A stretch of 7,799 nt of DNA from Chitinophagaceae bacterium (GTDB taxonomy: Bacteria; Bacteroidota; Bacteroidia; Chitinophagales; Chitinophagaceae): contig JAJTCI010000099.1 of NCBI GenBank assembly GCA_021323155.1, positions 1-7,799 of the forward strand. Direction: 5' to 3'. A program made the position numbers and the translations under genes. Below are positions 7,101 to 7,799 of the stretch, piece after piece. The notes below the pieces were generated by a model. That model worked only from the letters and a program-made list of their open reading frames with translations. It was not told where the DNA came from and did no database searches. Position 1 is the stretch's first letter. Each line of letters starts with the position of its first letter.

Positions 7101-7247
7101 GCCGAGAAAAGAGCACCCGGCGGTTCGGCCAGGACCACACCGGCAAGGCCAAGGCTGGAAGAGATCAACGAATGCGAGATCGATCACCGCCACAAGCGGA
7201 GTATCCTGGATCGCGATCATGACGATGACGACAATTCTAACTTTTAA
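4191..7247 (+). CDS. Secreted tandem amidohydrolase with inactive N-terminal and active-type C-terminal half
   Basis: A 1018-residue exported protein of the amidohydrolase superfamily (COG1228-like, imidazolonepropionase/Xaa-Pro dipeptidase type), probably a periplasmic metallo-hydrolase of peptides or cyclic amides. The start at 4191 gives a signal peptide cut before Gln22 (VVSQA/Q); Met3 at 4197 is equally possible. The C-terminal half (~575-950) keeps the metal site: DEHSH (His636, His638), IKFALGEN (Lys718, likely carboxylated bridging Lys), ITAHSY (His786), FTHILEG (His812) and INSDDAEM (Asp866). The N-terminal half (~35-410) has the same fold cues, for example NATIVKDAQ, DGKVISVG and KVGSLDAGKLANFLI. 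Its equivalent of HSH is Tyr96-Ser-Asp98, and the final Asp position is Ser351, so it should not bind metal. A beta-rich linker (~435-535) joins the halves. The end is odd: His/Arg-rich then Asp-rich (999-1014, with HDDDD). The stop is 9 bases before the next amidohydrolase gene. Substrate is not readable. Confidence 0.9.
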   Translation: MRMRKLLLLLNGLALFVVSQAQLSYPTAGVADPRTGYYAFTNATIVKDAQTTLQNATLVIKDGKVISVGSNVTVPKDAVVVDLKGKYIYPSFIDLYSDYGIAPPQRQSGGGFGSNTPPQTTSNTRGAYGWNQAIKPETEGSRLFQANESKARELRGLGFGSVLTHQHDGIARGAGTFVTLNNEKENLVILKERASAHYSLDKGTSTQDYPGSLMGVISLLRQTYTDAQWYKSRPAAEGVNFSLQAWNDLQTLPQVFEATNKWNALRIDKIAKEFGVQYIIKGSGDEYQRMDEIRNTKATFILPLNFPLGMDVEDPNDARIVSFADMKHWEMAPANPAFFEKAGINFALTTSGTSASDFLANLRKAIQYGLSETKALEALTKTPATIVGMFDKVGSLDAGKLANFLITSGPVFNDTSAVLQNWVQGNKYVVKESPVDYRGVYTLSLRAKGQTTNYEAFLRGTPGNYAATFQAQGDTTANPMNLTLTDMMVRLNWANRNDQGRQTSLTGIARGDGWYGNGYLNTGDPVQWTMTYRAALPADTAKRSGGGARRPVTPPTLSDVVYPFTGFGMKEAPKQEDILIRNATVWTNEKDGKLENTDVLISKGKISAIGKNLGAGAAKVIDGTGKHLTAGIIDEHSHIAVTGSVNECTQSVTSEVRVGDALNPDDVNIYRQLSGGVTSSHLLHGSCNTIGGQTQLIKLRWGKGMEEIKFSNWDPFIKFALGENVKRSSSSNNVRFPDTRMGVEQVLMDAFQRAVDYKNAGASKRRDLELETLVEILDKKRFITAHSYVQSEINMLMKVAEKYGFTVNTFTHILEGYKVADKMKAHGANASTFSDWWAYKMEVQDAIAYNPAIMQKVGLNVAINSDDAEMARRLNQEAAKSVKYGGVSEEDALKMATLNPAIMLHVSDRVGSIKVGKDGDVVLWNDHPLSIYAKSLYTIVDGTIYFDRVKDEQMRKDLATERNRLIQKLVAEKRAPGGSARTTPARPRLEEINECEIDHRHKRSILDRDHDDDDNSNF

Positions 7248-7256
7248 AAACACGGT

Positions 7257-7799
7257 ATGAAAAAACTAATATTCAGCATACTATTTCTTTCGTGTGTTTT
7301 GATCACTACCGCGCAGGACGATGTTTACCCGGCGCCTGTGCAGACGCAGGCCATCGCCCTGACCAACGCCACGATCCATATCGGTAACGGGCAGGTAATT
7401 CAGAACGGCACTATTCTTTTCAGTAATGGTAAGATCACGGAGGTAGGCACCGCTGTAAGTATTACCGGCGCGAAGGTGATCGATTGCAGTGGCAAGCACA
7501 TCTACCCGGGATTGATCTCACCAGTAACGGATCTTGGCCTTAACGAGATCGGCGCCGTGCGGGCAACGAGAGACGCCAGTGAGCTGGGCGAGATCAACGC
7601 CAGCATACGCTCGGCAGTGGCCTATAATGCGGATTCAAAAGTGATCAATACGCTTCGCAGCAACGGCATCCTGCTGGCGAACGTGGTACCAAGAGGAGGC
7701 ATCATCAGTGGTTCCTCGTCTGTGATGCAACTCGATGCATGGAATTGGGAAGATGGCATCTATAAAGGGGATGGCGGTATTCATTTCCGCGTGCCGAAT
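7257..7799 (+). CDS. Second secreted amidohydrolase-like protein, 3' part beyond window
   Basis: The first 181 residues of a gene that runs past the window end. It begins ATG AAA AAA after a 9-base gap from the preceding amidohydrolase, so the two are almost certainly one operon. Residues 1-19 form a signal peptide with likely cleavage ITTA/Q20. The early FLSC (Cys13) resembles a lipobox, but the following hydrophobic VLITTA favours signal peptidase I. The N-terminal amidohydrolase beta-sandwich is clear: ALTNATIHIGNGQVIQNG, SNGKITEVG, KVIDCSGKHIYPGLI. Where active relatives have DxHxH after PGxI, this one reads SPVTDLGL (88-95), so the first metal ligands are missing. Further family hallmarks follow: NEIGAVRATRD at 96-106, SAVAYNADS at 119-127, NVVPRGGIISG at 142-152 and LDAWNWEDG at 159-167. 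I recall this pattern from Bacteroidota amidohydrolase-like proteins that sit beside the larger tandem enzyme. It may be a partner subunit or have an altered metal site; the rest of the gene is needed to tell. Confidence 0.88.
   Translation, partial: MKKLIFSILFLSCVLITTAQDDVYPAPVQTQAIALTNATIHIGNGQVIQNGTILFSNGKITEVGTAVSITGAKVIDCSGKHIYPGLISPVTDLGLNEIGAVRATRDASELGEINASIRSAVAYNADSKVINTLRSNGILLANVVPRGGIISGSSSVMQLDAWNWEDGIYKGDGGIHFRVPN

Noticed and set aside
7245..7260. Intergenic control between the two amidohydrolase genes
   Set aside because: The gap is only 9 bases with no promoter or hairpin, so simple co-transcription suffices.
1..7799. Mobile element, phage, CRISPR, toxin-antitoxin or defence genes
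   Set aside because: No transposase, integrase, regularly spaced repeats, terminal inverted repeats or paired small genes were seen anywhere in the window.

Overview
The window reads like a chromosomal segment of a Bacteroidota bacterium, most likely a Chitinophaga-type member of the Chitinophagaceae. This is an inference from several signs. Base composition is roughly balanced. Ribosome binding sites are weak or absent. Two leaders carry Bacteroidota-type -7 boxes (TAnnTTTG-like). Signal peptides are cut just before Gln. The protein families (NlpE/META lipoproteins, ~1000-residue tandem amidohydrolases) are also typical of the group. All five genes lie on the + strand and all encode exported proteins.

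Layout: (1) 61-1602, a lipoprotein of the UshA/5'-nucleotidase metallophosphatase family with a complete two-domain architecture. (2) 1751-2551, an unrecognised secreted protein resembling a small outer-membrane beta-barrel, with its own candidate promoter. (3) 2552-3040, a 489-base stretch without a credible gene, containing short palindromes and imperfect direct repeats. (4) 3041-4105, a lipoprotein that appears to join three small envelope domains: NlpE-N-like, COG3650-like and META/HslJ-like. (5) 4191-7247, a secreted 1018-residue protein with two amidohydrolase halves; the N-terminal half has lost its metal ligands and the C-terminal half keeps them. (6) 7257 to the window end, the start of a second secreted amidohydrolase-like protein, only 9 bases behind the previous gene and therefore probably co-transcribed.

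The genes do not form one obvious pathway. The strongest functional unit is the amidohydrolase pair, probably periplasmic metallo-hydrolases acting on peptides or related amides. The pair has a candidate promoter overlapped by a dyad just upstream of the first start codon. The nucleotidase and the META lipoprotein are stand-alone envelope proteins (nucleotide salvage; possible stress-related role). I see no tRNA, rRNA, CRISPR array, insertion sequence or phage gene. No defence or wholly new system is evident. The points most worth a second look are the decayed catalytic half of the large amidohydrolase, the three-domain lipoprotein, and the dyad upstream of the amidohydrolase operon.
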